The position numbers were made by a program, and so were the translations under genes. A stretch of DNA of 64,000 nucleotides from Streptomyces spinoverrucosus. Lineage in GTDB: Bacteria; Actinomycetota; Actinomycetes; Streptomycetales; Streptomycetaceae. Within the stretch, counting starts at the first letter, position 1; each line of letters starts with the position of its first letter. Shown piece by piece: positions 35,442 to 44,513 of the stretch. The stretch is taken from positions 1 through 64,000 of the forward strand of contig NZ_BJND01000017.1 in NCBI RefSeq assembly GCF_006539505.1, given 5' to 3'. The notes under the pieces were generated by a model, which saw nothing but the letters and a program-made list of their open reading frames with translations, had not been told where the DNA came from and searched no databases.

Positions 35442-38000
35442 ATGCCCAGACCCAGACCCCGTAGTACCCGCCTCTCCGCGCTGGCCGCGTTCAGCGCGGC
35501 TCTCACGGCCGCCCCGATGCTGGTGTCCGCCGCCCCGGCCCAGGCCGTGACCGGCGCACCCGCGTCCGACAACGCCTACGCCTTCACCGCCCGCCTGGAC
35601 ATCGGCGACGGCCAACGCGCCTGCTCCGGCACGCTGGTGTACGCGCAGTGGCTGCTCACCGCCGCCAGCTGCTTCGTCGACAACCCCGCCGCCGGCCTGA
35701 ACGTGCCCGCGGGCGCGCCCGCGCTGCCGACGACCGCCACCATCGGCCGAACCGACCTCACCACCACGACCGGGCAGGTGCGCAACGTCGTCCAGCTCGT
35801 TCCCCACCCGGACCAGGACCTCGTACTGGCGAAGCTCGCCACCCCCGTCACCGGCATCACCCCCGTCGCCCTCAGCGCCACCGCACCCGCAGCCGGGGAG
35901 GAGCTGCGGGTCGCCGGATACGGTCGTACCAAGGACGAATGGGCCCCGCTGCGCCTGCACACCGGCGCCTTCACCGTGGACTCGGTGAGCGCCACCGAGG
36001 TCGGCATCACCGGCAAGGACGGCGCCGCCGTCTGCAAGGGCGACACCGGAGGCCCGGCCTTCCGTGAGGCCGACGGAACCGTGCAGCTCGTCGGCATCAA
36101 CAGCCGCTCCTGGCAGGGCGGTTGCTTCGGCACCGACGAGACCGAGACCCGTACCGGCGCGATCGGTACCCGCATCGACAAGGTGCGCACCTGGATCAAC
36201 GCCAACGTCGGCCCGGCCTGCGCCTCCACCGGCGCCCTCTACTCCGTCACCACGGCCGGCAGCCTTCTGCGCCGTAACGTGGGCGACCCCGCCAACGGCA
36301 CGGTCACCGTCCCCGAGTCCATCACCATCGACTCCGGTTGGGACCAGTACCCCCGCGTCCTGGCCGGCCCCTTCGCCAGCTTCTACGGCATCAAGGCCGA
36401 CGGCCTCTACTTCAGCCACCGCGTCGCCTCCACCGGTGCGTGGGACATCCACCACCGCAAGATCAGCACCGGGTTCACGACGTACCGCCTGCCCGAGAAC
36501 CGCAACGAGATCAGCATCGACCGCGGCGGCCACATCTGGCACGTCGACGGCGGCGGTGACCTGCGGTGGGTGCAGTACACCAGCGCCACGAACAGCTGGA
36601 ACCCGGCCGGCAACAAGAAGATCGACTCGGGCTGGGGCCGCTACAGCCACATCGTCGCCACCGACGACGGCGTGCTGTACGGGATCGACTCGGCGACCGG
36701 TCATCTGCTGCGCTCGCGCTACGACTTCGAGAGCGAGCGCTGGCTCCAGCGCCACGTCACGGTCAGCTGGGCCGACTGGCGGGACTCGAAGAACATCACG
36801 TCCTTCGGCGGCGATGTGATCGTGCGGGTCAAGGCCAACGGCGATGTCCGCCACTACCGCTACCACGAGCCGACCGGCGACTTCGACGGCGTCTACAACC
36901 TCCTCATCGGTTCCGGCAGCCACTGGGCCGGCTACACCAGCGTGAGCGGTGCCCCGGACTCCTGCGCCCTCAGGGCCGACTACACGCCCGAGTCCCCCGC
37001 GATCGACGCCGACCGCACCGGCCCCGCGAGCGTGCTGCAGACGTCCACCGGTGAGATCGAGTACGCCTACACCGACAGCGAGGGCCGCATCGTCCACGGC
37101 CGGCAGACCGACCCGGCCGACTTCTCCTCCGTCCAGTGGACGACCGGCCCGGACACCGAGACGTTCTCCGGCCGGACGCAGCTCGCCGAGCAGCCCGACG
37201 GGGCGGTGGCGCTGACCGCGCAGAACGTCAACAGCCAGACCTGGTGGCGGCGTCACAGCGCGGGCAGCTCGGCCTGGGGCAACTGGATCAACCTGGCCGG
37301 TGCGATGAAGGAGCCGCCGGTCACCGGGAAGCGGCCGGACGGCGTGCTGGTGCAGTTCGCCGTCGACGCCGACGGCAAGCCCTGGTACCGCGCCCAGCAG
37401 CGGCCCAACGTGGACTTCATGGGCTGGATCAGGCTCGACGGCGAGGGCTTCGCCGGACCGCTGACGGCCGTGACCGTCCGCGACGGCATCCAGCTCTTCG
37501 GCACCGACACCGCCGGGCAGCTGCGTACCGCGACCTTCAAGGACGGCGTGGTCGGTTCCTGGACCAACCTCGGGGACCAGAAGATCACCCACGCTCCCTC
37601 GGTCGTGGTCTACCCCGGCTTCCGGCTCGGTGTCTTCGCCCGCACCACCGGCGGCCAGATCGTCAACCTGGTCCAGGCGAGCGAGGGGGCGGCGTTCCCC
37701 GCCACCTGGACCCAGGTCGGCGACCTGACCGCGGCCGGCGCACCGTCCGCCGTCATCAACCCCGTCTCCGGCTTCACCGAGGTCGTCGCGCGGGCAGCGG
37801 ACGGGACGATCCACAACACGCGTGAAACCCAGCAGGGTGCCTTCGGCACGTGGCAGGCCTGGCAGCAGGCCGGCACCGAGCGGTCGGCCACCGATCCGGC
37901 GGCGTTCACGTACACGACGGACGCGGGCTCGGCGTGGGCGTACGTCTTCCGCACGGACGCGAACCAGGCCCGTATTCAGCAGGGCCCGTCCGGCAGCTGA
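35442..38000 (+). CDS. secreted trypsin-fold pseudoprotease with beta-propeller repeats
   Basis: An 852-residue exported protein. The signal peptide ends near AAPAQAVTGAP. Residues ~45-265 form an S1 trypsin-like domain with conserved Cys pairs, but the catalytic His is Ser (LLTAASCF instead of TAAHC) and the nucleophile Ser is Thr (CKGDTGGPAF instead of GDSGGP). The Asp (DQDLVLAKL) remains. Residues ~270-520 carry tachylectin-like repeats (YGIKADGLYFSHRV, IWHVDGGGDLRWVQYT, LYGIDSATGHLLRSRYDF). The C-terminal third is another propeller-like region (IQLFGTDTAGQLRTATFKDG). It is probably a binding rather than cleaving protein. A site AAGGAAACGG precedes the ATG. Confidence 0.9.
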   Translation: MPRPRPRSTRLSALAAFSAALTAAPMLVSAAPAQAVTGAPASDNAYAFTARLDIGDGQRACSGTLVYAQWLLTAASCFVDNPAAGLNVPAGAPALPTTATIGRTDLTTTTGQVRNVVQLVPHPDQDLVLAKLATPVTGITPVALSATAPAAGEELRVAGYGRTKDEWAPLRLHTGAFTVDSVSATEVGITGKDGAAVCKGDTGGPAFREADGTVQLVGINSRSWQGGCFGTDETETRTGAIGTRIDKVRTWINANVGPACASTGALYSVTTAGSLLRRNVGDPANGTVTVPESITIDSGWDQYPRVLAGPFASFYGIKADGLYFSHRVASTGAWDIHHRKISTGFTTYRLPENRNEISIDRGGHIWHVDGGGDLRWVQYTSATNSWNPAGNKKIDSGWGRYSHIVATDDGVLYGIDSATGHLLRSRYDFESERWLQRHVTVSWADWRDSKNITSFGGDVIVRVKANGDVRHYRYHEPTGDFDGVYNLLIGSGSHWAGYTSVSGAPDSCALRADYTPESPAIDADRTGPASVLQTSTGEIEYAYTDSEGRIVHGRQTDPADFSSVQWTTGPDTETFSGRTQLAEQPDGAVALTAQNVNSQTWWRRHSAGSSAWGNWINLAGAMKEPPVTGKRPDGVLVQFAVDADGKPWYRAQQRPNVDFMGWIRLDGEGFAGPLTAVTVRDGIQLFGTDTAGQLRTATFKDGVVGSWTNLGDQKITHAPSVVVYPGFRLGVFARTTGGQIVNLVQASEGAAFPATWTQVGDLTAAGAPSAVINPVSGFTEVVARAADGTIHNTRETQQGAFGTWQAWQQAGTERSATDPAAFTYTTDAGSAWAYVFRTDANQARIQQGPSGS

Positions 38001-38022
38001 GCGACTCAGGGTCAAGGCCCGT

Positions 38023-38060
38023 AGCGGGCGCTGGGCGTCGGGAGTCGCCCAGCGCCCGCT
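38023..38060 (+). terminator. long perfect hairpin after the pseudoprotease gene
   Basis: AGCGGGCGCTGGGCG (38023-38037) and its exact complement (38046-38060) flank an 8-base loop, 22 bases after the stop codon. Confidence 0.85.
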
Positions 38061-38095
38061 ATCGTCGCTCCGATCAGCCGATGCGCGGAGCGTGT

Positions 38096-39136
38096 ATGCA
38101 GAAGACGGAACATCTCGCCACGCGAGTGGACGTGGAAGCGGGGGCGGAAAGGGGCGATGCGGTCGCCCGGCCCGCGCACAGCTGGCCGCGTTCCTGGCCG
38201 CTCCTCCTGCTGGCGGCCGCCGTGCTCCCCGGTGCGCTGCTCTTCGCCGCCGGTCGGTGGGCGGACGAACCGGCCGTGCAGGCTTGGCGGACGGTGTGTC
38301 TGGCCGTCACCGTGCAGGCGCTGCCGTTCCTGCTGCTTGGCACGGCCCTGTCGGGAGCGATCAACGCGTTCGTGCCCGCGCGGGTGTTCAACCGGCTGCT
38401 GCCGAAGCGACCGGCGCTGGCCGTGCCGGTCGCCGGGGCCGCCGGGGTCGTCCTGCCCGGCTGCGAGTGCGCCTCGGTGCCGGTCGCGAACAGCCTGATC
38501 GGCCGGGGCGTCACCCCGGCCGCCGCCTTCGCGTTCCTGCTGTCGGCGCCCGCCGTCAACCCGATCGTCCTGACCGCCACGGCGGTTGCGTTCCCCGGCA
38601 GCCCGGAGATGGTGCTGGCCCGCCTGCTCGCCTCGCTCGTCACGGCGGTGGCGATGGGCTGGCTGTGGCTGGCACTGGGCCGGACGGAATGGCTGCGCCC
38701 CGCTGTCCGGCACACCGGTCACCACCCGGGCCACAGCCGCTGGAGCGAGTTCCGGCGCGGCTTCCAGCACGACTTCCTGCACGCGGGCGGCTTCCTCGTC
38801 GTCGGCGCCATGGCGGCGGCCACCTTCAACGTGGCGGTCCCGCGCTCCGTACTGGAGACGTTCTCCGGCTCACCGTGGCTGTCCGTGCTGTTCCTGGCCG
38901 CGCTCGCCATCCTGCTCGCGGTGTGCTCGGAGGCCGACGCGTTCGTCGCGGCCTCGCTCACCGGTTTCTCACCGGTCGCGCGGCTGACGTTCATGGTCGT
39001 CGGGCCGATGGTCGACGTGAAGCTGATCGCGCTGCAGGCGGGCACGTTCGGCCGGGCGTTCGCGATCCGTTTCTCGGCCGCCACGACGGTCGTAGCGATC
39101 CTGTCCAGCGCACTGATCGGAGCGGTACTCCTGTGA
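38096..39136 (+). CDS. YcgR/ArsP-like membrane permease (DUF318)
   Basis: A 346-residue protein with about eight membrane helices. Conserved features include TVQALPFLLLGTALSGAINA, the motif GVVLPGCECASVPVANSLIG and FAFLLSAPAVNPIVLTATAV. A second half repeats the pattern with CSEADAFVAASL. A His-rich loop (RHTGHHPGHSR) lies between the halves and could bind metal. Members transport unknown or arsenic-type substrates. The ATG at 38096 follows GCGGAG; ATG 38081 is an alternative. It overlaps the next gene by 4 bases. Confidence 0.88.
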   Translation: MQKTEHLATRVDVEAGAERGDAVARPAHSWPRSWPLLLLAAAVLPGALLFAAGRWADEPAVQAWRTVCLAVTVQALPFLLLGTALSGAINAFVPARVFNRLLPKRPALAVPVAGAAGVVLPGCECASVPVANSLIGRGVTPAAAFAFLLSAPAVNPIVLTATAVAFPGSPEMVLARLLASLVTAVAMGWLWLALGRTEWLRPAVRHTGHHPGHSRWSEFRRGFQHDFLHAGGFLVVGAMAAATFNVAVPRSVLETFSGSPWLSVLFLAALAILLAVCSEADAFVAASLTGFSPVARLTFMVVGPMVDVKLIALQAGTFGRAFAIRFSAATTVVAILSSALIGAVLL

Positions 39137-39873
39137 AGCGGCCCCTCCAGATCACCCTGCTCGCCCTCAGCGGCCTGGGCGTCCTGCACGCCTCCCTCTT
39201 CAGCGACCTCTACCTCCGCTACGTAAAGGAGGGCATGCGTCCGCTGCTGATCGCCTCCGGGGCGCTGCTGCTGGCCCTGGCGGCCGCGGAGGCCTGGTGG
39301 GGAAGAAAGGAGGAGGCGGGCGCCCGTAGCGAGGACGCCCACGACCACTCCGGCACCCCCAAGGTCGCCTGGCTGCTGCTCCTCCCCGCCCTGAGCCTGC
39401 TCTTCTACGCCCCGCCGGCCCTCGGCGCCTTCACCGCCTCCCGCGAGGCCCCCAAGACCGTCGCGGAGGAGGACCACTTCGACCCGCTGCCCGCGACCTC
39501 GCCGCTGCCGATGACCCTCACCGACTTCACACAGCGCGTGCAGCAGGACCGCGAGCAGGCGATCAAGGGCCGCACGGTCCAGCTGACGGGTTTCGTCACC
39601 CCGGCCGGGGACGGCGGTGACGGCTGGTACCTGACCCGGCTCATCCTCAGCTGCTGCGCTGCGGACGCCCAGTCGGTGAAGGTCCGCGTCCACGGCGTCC
39701 AGGCCCCGCCGACCGACACCTGGGTGACCGTCACCGGACGCTGGCACCCGTCCGGCGCCTTGGGTACGAAGTCGGCCTCGGCGGCGCTGGACGCCCACAC
39801 CATCACGAAGATCCCCAAGCCGACGAACGGCTACACGGACGCCGTACCCCTCACACCGCTCACACCGCGCTGA
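39133..39873 (+). CDS. YcgQ-like (TIGR03943-type) partner of the permease
   Basis: A 246-residue protein starting at the GTG overlapping the permease stop. Two N-terminal membrane segments (ITLLALSGLGVLHASLFSDL, MRPLLIASGALLLALAAAE), an acidic/His linker (EDAHDHSGTPK) and a third membrane segment precede an extracytoplasmic domain with VQLTGFVTPAGDGG and LILSCCAADAQSVKVRVHG. This is the typical YcgQ layout, found next to YcgR-type permeases. Confidence 0.9.
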   Translation: MKRPLQITLLALSGLGVLHASLFSDLYLRYVKEGMRPLLIASGALLLALAAAEAWWGRKEEAGARSEDAHDHSGTPKVAWLLLLPALSLLFYAPPALGAFTASREAPKTVAEEDHFDPLPATSPLPMTLTDFTQRVQQDREQAIKGRTVQLTGFVTPAGDGGDGWYLTRLILSCCAADAQSVKVRVHGVQAPPTDTWVTVTGRWHPSGALGTKSASAALDAHTITKIPKPTNGYTDAVPLTPLTPR

Positions 39874-39909
39874 CTTCTGCGTCTACGACATTTCCCATGT
39901 GATGCGCGG

Positions 39910-40746
39910 TCAGGTCGCCGGGAGAATGCCGGCCCCGAGCAGGAACATGATGAAGAGGCCGAGGACCACCCGGTAGCCGATGAACACGTTGTAGCTGTGC
40001 TTGGCCACGAACTTCAGCAGCCAGGACACCGCCACATAAGCGGTCGCGAAACTCACCGCGGTGGCGGTCAACGTCGCGGTCCATCCCACGCCCCGCGATA
40101 TGGCCCCGAACTCGTCGACGGTCTGCAGTGCGCCGGCTGCGGTCAATGCCGGGATGGACAAAAGGAAGGAAAGCCTGGTGACGGTTACCCGGTCCAGGCC
40201 GCGGAGAAGTCCGGCCGACATCGTGGCGCCCGAGCGGGACACACCCGGAATCAGCGCCATGCACTGGACCGTGCCGATGATCAGGGTGTCCTTCCAGGTC
40301 ACGTCGTTCTCGCCGCGGACCTGGCGGCCCTTGCGGTCCGCGTACCACATCACTGCGCTCCAGAGCACCAGTGCGGCCGAGACGAACCACAGGGTGCGGA
40401 GCGTGGTCTCGATCTGGTCCTTGAACGCGAGCCCGACGACACCGATGGGCATCGAGCCCAGAATGACCGCCCAGGCCAGTTTGTAGTCGGCGGTTTTCCT
40501 CTCCTCCTTCCGCGTCACCCCGCGGAACAAGGCCGTGAGCAGCCGTCGGATATCCGACCGGAGATACAGCAGCGTGGCAAGGACCGCACCGACCTGAATA
40601 ATGGCCGTGAATGCGGTGATGTCGGGATCGTCGGTCGAATAACCGAGCATTCTCTCCAGGATGGTGAGATGCCCTGTGCTGGATACCGGTAGGAATTCGG
40701 TGAATCCCTCAACCGCACCCAGGAACGCCGCCTCGACGATGTGCAC
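39910..40746 (-). CDS. uppP: undecaprenyl-diphosphatase
   Basis: A 278-residue membrane enzyme recycling undecaprenyl diphosphate for peptidoglycan synthesis; extra copies give bacitracin resistance. It has eight membrane segments and the family motifs EAAFLGAVEGFTEFLPVSST and GHLTILERML near the start, then MALIPGVSRSGATMSAGLLR. The start is GTG at 40746 after GAAGGAA. Streptomyces often has several paralogues, and this one has no clear partner gene. Confidence 0.94.
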   Translation of the reverse strand: MHIVEAAFLGAVEGFTEFLPVSSTGHLTILERMLGYSTDDPDITAFTAIIQVGAVLATLLYLRSDIRRLLTALFRGVTRKEERKTADYKLAWAVILGSMPIGVVGLAFKDQIETTLRTLWFVSAALVLWSAVMWYADRKGRQVRGENDVTWKDTLIIGTVQCMALIPGVSRSGATMSAGLLRGLDRVTVTRLSFLLSIPALTAAGALQTVDEFGAISRGVGWTATLTATAVSFATAYVAVSWLLKFVAKHSYNVFIGYRVVLGLFIMFLLGAGILPAT

Positions 40747-40959
40747 GAGTCTGTTTCCTTCGCTACTTGGTCACGCCAACTCGGTTCCGGGCTGCACATG
40801 ATGCCACATCCGAAGGCCGCGGGATTCTCGGAAAGTGGGCTTGTGAAATGATTCGTCGGTTGTGAGACTTTGGTTGGGTGTTATTCCTTACCGAGGTAAG
40901 GGCGGACGGTTTCCCAAAGCACCGCCGCCGGGGCCTTCGAGGTGCCTAACCTTGCCGTT

Positions 40960-42582
40960 GTGAGAGGAGTCGAACGGGGAATCGAGCCGCGGCGCCGCAT
41001 GGTGACGTCCGTGCTGGGCTGGCTGGCGCTCAACGCGCCGGCGCTCCTGCTGACCTCGGGCTTCCCCAGCGGCGTGAGCCGATGGTGGTGGACGCTCGCG
41101 GGGGCCGTGGTGACCGGTGTCGCCGTGCTGCTGCGGCGATCGCGGCCGATGGCGTCGTTGCTCCTCTGCCTCGGCCTGTGGTTGACCGTCGGCACCCTGG
41201 AGAACGACATCGGCTCCATGGCCGTCTCCCCGTATGTTCCGGCCGTGTTCGTCATGAGCTTCGCGCTGGGACGGACGCCGACGAAGACGCCCTCCGGCCG
41301 GCTGACGCCGGGCCGCACTGTGCTCGTCGGCTCGGCTCTCGCAGCGTTGGCGTTCATGCCCCTGCCCATGTGGTTCGTGCTGGTCACCGTACTCGTCTTC
41401 GCGTGCTTGCTGCCGTGGCTGACCGGCCGGTACTGGCAACAACGGCAGGAACTCCAACTCGCGGGCTGGGAGCAGGCCCGGCAGACAGAGCGTCAGCAGC
41501 ACATCCTGATCGAGCAGGCCCGGCTGCTCGAACGCGCCCGGATCGCACAGGACATGCACGACTCGCTGGGGCACGAACTCAGCCTCATCGCGCTGCGCGC
41601 CGGCGCCCTCCAGCTCGCGCCCGGCGTGGACGAGCGCTTCCGCGACGCCGCTGGAGAACTGCGAGCCGACACCGCGAACGCCTTGGAGCATCTGCGCGAC
41701 ATCATCGGCGTCCTGCGTGAGGACGACGCGGAGACACCTCTGGCGCCCGCACATGCCGACATCGGCGAACTGGTCGAGCGGGCGAGGACCTCCGGCGTTC
41801 AGGTGCGGCTCGAACGCCCGGACGAGAGGCCGCACCTGCCCGCCATGACGGACAAGGCGCTCTACCGGGTGGTGCAGGAGTCGCTCACCAACGCGATCAA
41901 GCACGCTCCGGGAGCCGGCATCACCGTCCGGGTCGCCTACACGGCCGCCGAGGTCAGGGTGACGATCCACAACGAGCCGCCCACCGAACCGCCCGCCGCC
42001 GCCCGTCCCAGCGGCCGGCGTGGGCTGATCGGGCTGCGGGAACGGGTACGGCTGGCCGGCGGCCGACTGCGCACGACCGCGCTGCCGGACGGCGGTTACG
42101 AGGTGATGGCCCGGCTGCCCCGGGCGCCCGAGTCGGTGGCGGCCGACGAGGAACCGGAGTGGCTTCCCGCCGCCCCGGCCCCGTCGACGGACGTCGGCCT
42201 CGCCGACGCGACCGCGCACGTCCGCCGCCGGTTCATCACGGCGGCTTCGCTGCCCCTCGGCCTCTTCGTCTGTCTCGTGGCCGGCATGATCGGCTACTAC
42301 GCCTACCTGTCGGCGACGACCGCACTCGCACCCCGCCACTTCGACGACCTGCGCGTCGGACAGAGCCAGGACGAGGTCGACGTGTACCTCCCGCACCGGG
42401 AGATGATGGACCCGCCGTCCGAGGAGCTGCCCGTTCCCTCCGGCGCGACGTGTCACTACTACCGTTCGAGCCAGGCGCTCTTCGTCCCCGTGGACGTCTA
42501 CCGCATCTGTTTCGCGGGTGGCCGGCTCGTGGCGAAGGACATCATCACCGTCGAGTCCCGGGCTCCCGTGGACCACGGCTGA
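40960..42582 (+). CDS. NarL-type sensor histidine kinase with an extra C-terminal membrane-anchored domain
   Basis: About 540 residues. Four to five N-terminal membrane helices are followed by the HisKA_3 dimerisation motif RARIAQDMHDSLGHELSLIA and the HATPase region (VVQESLTNAIKHAPGAGITV, GRRGLIGLRERVRLAGGRLR). Unusually the chain continues with a further membrane helix (AASLPLGLFVCLVAGMIGYY) and ~90 residues ending in FAGGRLVAKDIITVE. GTG 40960 is taken as start because TAACCT lies just upstream, as in leaderless promoters; GTG 40942 in the same frame is possible. It is paired with the regulator downstream. Confidence 0.9.
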   Translation: MRGVERGIEPRRRMVTSVLGWLALNAPALLLTSGFPSGVSRWWWTLAGAVVTGVAVLLRRSRPMASLLLCLGLWLTVGTLENDIGSMAVSPYVPAVFVMSFALGRTPTKTPSGRLTPGRTVLVGSALAALAFMPLPMWFVLVTVLVFACLLPWLTGRYWQQRQELQLAGWEQARQTERQQHILIEQARLLERARIAQDMHDSLGHELSLIALRAGALQLAPGVDERFRDAAGELRADTANALEHLRDIIGVLREDDAETPLAPAHADIGELVERARTSGVQVRLERPDERPHLPAMTDKALYRVVQESLTNAIKHAPGAGITVRVAYTAAEVRVTIHNEPPTEPPAAARPSGRRGLIGLRERVRLAGGRLRTTALPDGGYEVMARLPRAPESVAADEEPEWLPAAPAPSTDVGLADATAHVRRRFITAASLPLGLFVCLVAGMIGYYAYLSATTALAPRHFDDLRVGQSQDEVDVYLPHREMMDPPSEELPVPSGATCHYYRSSQALFVPVDVYRICFAGGRLVAKDIITVESRAPVDHG

Positions 42583-42637
42583 CGACCGGCGATCGAGAAG
42601 CGAGAGTCGGGAAGCGAGAGTCCAGGAGGCGAACACC

Positions 42638-43312
42638 ATCACTCCCATCACTGTGGTCCTGGCCGACGACGAAGCGATGATCCGCGCGGGGATCAAGGCC
42701 ATCCTGGCGACCGATCCCGAGATCAGCGTCGTCGCCGAGGCGTCCGACGGGCGCGAGGCGATCGCGTTGGCCCAGGACCACCAGCCCGACGTGGTCCTCA
42801 TGGACATCCGTATGCCGGTCATGGACGGACTCACCGCCACCGCTGAGATCAAACAGCAGGTTCCGAAGACCTCGGTGCTCGTGCTGACCACCTTCTCCGA
42901 GGACGCGTACGTGGCCCGTGCACTGGGCGACGGCGCCAGCGGCTTCATCCTCAAGTCCGGTGACCCCCGCGAGCTGCTGACCGGTGTGCACGCCGCGTCG
43001 GCCGGCGCGTCGTATCTGTCGGCGAAGGTCGCCCAGCGAATCGTCGCCGAGCTGAACCGACGCTCCGGCACGCGGACGCGCAGCGCCGCGGCCCGGAAGC
43101 GGGTGAGCGCGCTCACCGAGCGGGAGCAGCAGGTGCTCGCGCTCGTCGGGGAGGGCCTGTCCAACGCGGAGATCGGCCGGCGCCTCTACGTCGTGGAAGG
43201 CACCGTCAAGAGCTATGTGAGCGCCATCTTCACGGCTTTGGGCGTCCGCAACCGGGTGCAGGCCGCGATCGTCGCGTACGAGGCCGGGCTGGTCACGGAC
43301 GGGGACGAGTGA
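42638..43312 (+). CDS. NarL/LuxR-type response regulator with an apparent AUC start
   Basis: A ~224-residue regulator. The receiver domain has acidic DDE near the start, phospho-acceptor D in DVVLMDIRMPVMDG and K in GFILKSG. The C-terminal LuxR-type HTH is SALTEREQQVLALVGEGLSN with NAEIGRRLYVVEGTVKSYVS. No ATG, GTG or TTG stands at the expected start. AGGAGG (42624-42629) is followed eight bases later by ATC ACT CCC ATC ACT GTG, where relatives begin Met-Thr-Pro-Ile-Thr. The next in-frame GTG (42653) would remove most of beta-strand 1 and is 23 bases from the site. A non-canonical AUC start or a start-codon mutation is the simplest reading. Confidence 0.85.
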   Translation: MTPITVVLADDEAMIRAGIKAILATDPEISVVAEASDGREAIALAQDHQPDVVLMDIRMPVMDGLTATAEIKQQVPKTSVLVLTTFSEDAYVARALGDGASGFILKSGDPRELLTGVHAASAGASYLSAKVAQRIVAELNRRSGTRTRSAAARKRVSALTEREQQVLALVGEGLSNAEIGRRLYVVEGTVKSYVSAIFTALGVRNRVQAAIVAYEAGLVTDGDE

Positions 43313-43338
43313 CCGAAGCGACGATCAGAAACACCGAC

Positions 43339-43706
43339 CATTCCCACATCGGCGAGGCAGTCCCCGCCCAGGGCGACCGCGAGGGCGACGTCCAGGAGGA
43401 CCTTCCCCGGGTCGTGGACGGTCCGGTGCTTGCGCCACGGGGCGAGCGCGGCGGACATCGCCTGGTCAAGGCCGGTCTTGCGGATCGTCTCCACCAGCAG
43501 CACGGCCCCTGCCTGGGAGACCACCCTGCGGCCGCCGACCTCGACACGGACATGCGGGTACGACCCGATACGCTTCTTCACCTGGGAAGTGCTTCTTTCC
43601 TCGCAGCCAAAAGGACCCTCAGCAAGTCCTATCGTTGCAGGTCAGAGGCACTTCCCGTGTTTTTGATCAAGCCTCGGACAAGCCGCTTCGTGAAAGCGCG
43701 AGGCTA
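43339..43706 (-). mobile_element. 5' fragment of an IS1380-family insertion sequence
   Basis: The minus strand encodes only the transposase N-terminus (KKRIGSYPHVRVEVGGRRVV to LGGDCLADVGM). It then switches to unrelated sequence 27 bases after the response regulator stop. Upstream of its start lies the same leader as in the second copy at 50.1 kb: GGGAAGTGC and GCACTTCCC arms flanking ACCCTCAGCAAGTCCTATCG, and a terminal segment ending CGTGAAAGCGCGAGGCTA. About three quarters of the element is missing. Confidence 0.88.
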
Positions 43707-43738
43707 GGGGGCCTAGCCCTCCCCTGAGCAGGCACGAA

Positions 43739-43775
43739 GCCCCAGGCCCCCTCCCGGGGGGAAGGGCCCTGGGGC
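43739..43775. terminator. GC-rich hairpin
   Basis: GCCCCAGGCCCC and GGGCCCTGGGGC pair almost perfectly around a 13-base loop, between the IS fragment and the end of the M15-like pseudogene. Confidence 0.6.
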
Positions 43776-43813
43776 AGGTGCCGACGCGGTGGCTCTCCCG
43801 CCCGGCGTGCTGT

Positions 43814-44503
43814 TCAGCCGGTCGTGACCGGTCGGAGCCGCCGCGCCTTCACACGGCGTCCGGGCGCCGCCGGGTCGGCCACGGTGCCAGCTGTCTGAGC
43901 CCGGAACTCCCGGTGCCTGCTGGTGTCCAGCTTCTCGGCGACCCTGGCCAGGGCCCTATCTTCGGGGCGGACCGCGATGTGGAAGTGCGACGCCTTCGCC
44001 GGTTTCAGGTCGCCACCCCAAGCGACCGTGCCCTCGCAGTCGACGAGGATGTCCCTCACGATCGCCTCATGATGCGGCCACAGCCGCTCGCTGCCCGCCA
44101 AAGGATAGGCGCTGGGGTGAAGGGCGATGGCGGTGCCGGAGAGGTAGTTCGACTCGAAGGCGGCGCTGACACTACGGCGGGTGGTGTGGGCGGTGATGCC
44201 ACCGCCCTCTCCCGTGTCGATGTCGGCGATCTCCTAGTGCCAGCGGCGCGCGATGTGCAGGAGGATCACGGCGGCGTCACCCTTGTGCAGGGACACGGAC
44301 CGGGTGGTCCCTTCAATGTGGTGGACCGCGACGGCGACGGGGTCGATCCGCCAGCCGTTGGAGGAGGACTTGCGGGTCCACTCGGCCGGGCCCGTGGGGT
44401 CGTCGGCGGCGTTCGCGGCGGCGGCTGGGAGCACGGTGCCCTGCGCGACGACCAGAACCCCGGCGCCCGCGGCGGCGTTCAGAAGACTGCGTCTGGAGAT
44501 CAT
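43814..44503 (-). pseudogene. Tat-exported M15-like peptidase homologue with an in-frame amber codon
   Basis: A single reading frame runs from ATG 44503 to 43814, interrupted only by TAG at 44234-44236. The N-terminus has a twin-arginine signal (MISRRSLLNAAAGAGVLVVA). Before the TAG the frame reads VILLHIARRWH. After it, EIADIDTGEGGGITAHTTRR and SNYLSGTAIALHPSAYPLAG continue to VAWGGDLKPAKASHFHIAV. The second half resembles M15_4 zinc carboxypeptidases. HFH is kept, but the usual SNHxSGTAxD zinc ligands read SNYLSGTAIA. A Tyr codon changed to TAG would explain the interruption. The first ATG overlaps the upstream gene end, so the two are one operon. Confidence 0.8.
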
Positions 44504-44513
44504 GGGGGATTCC

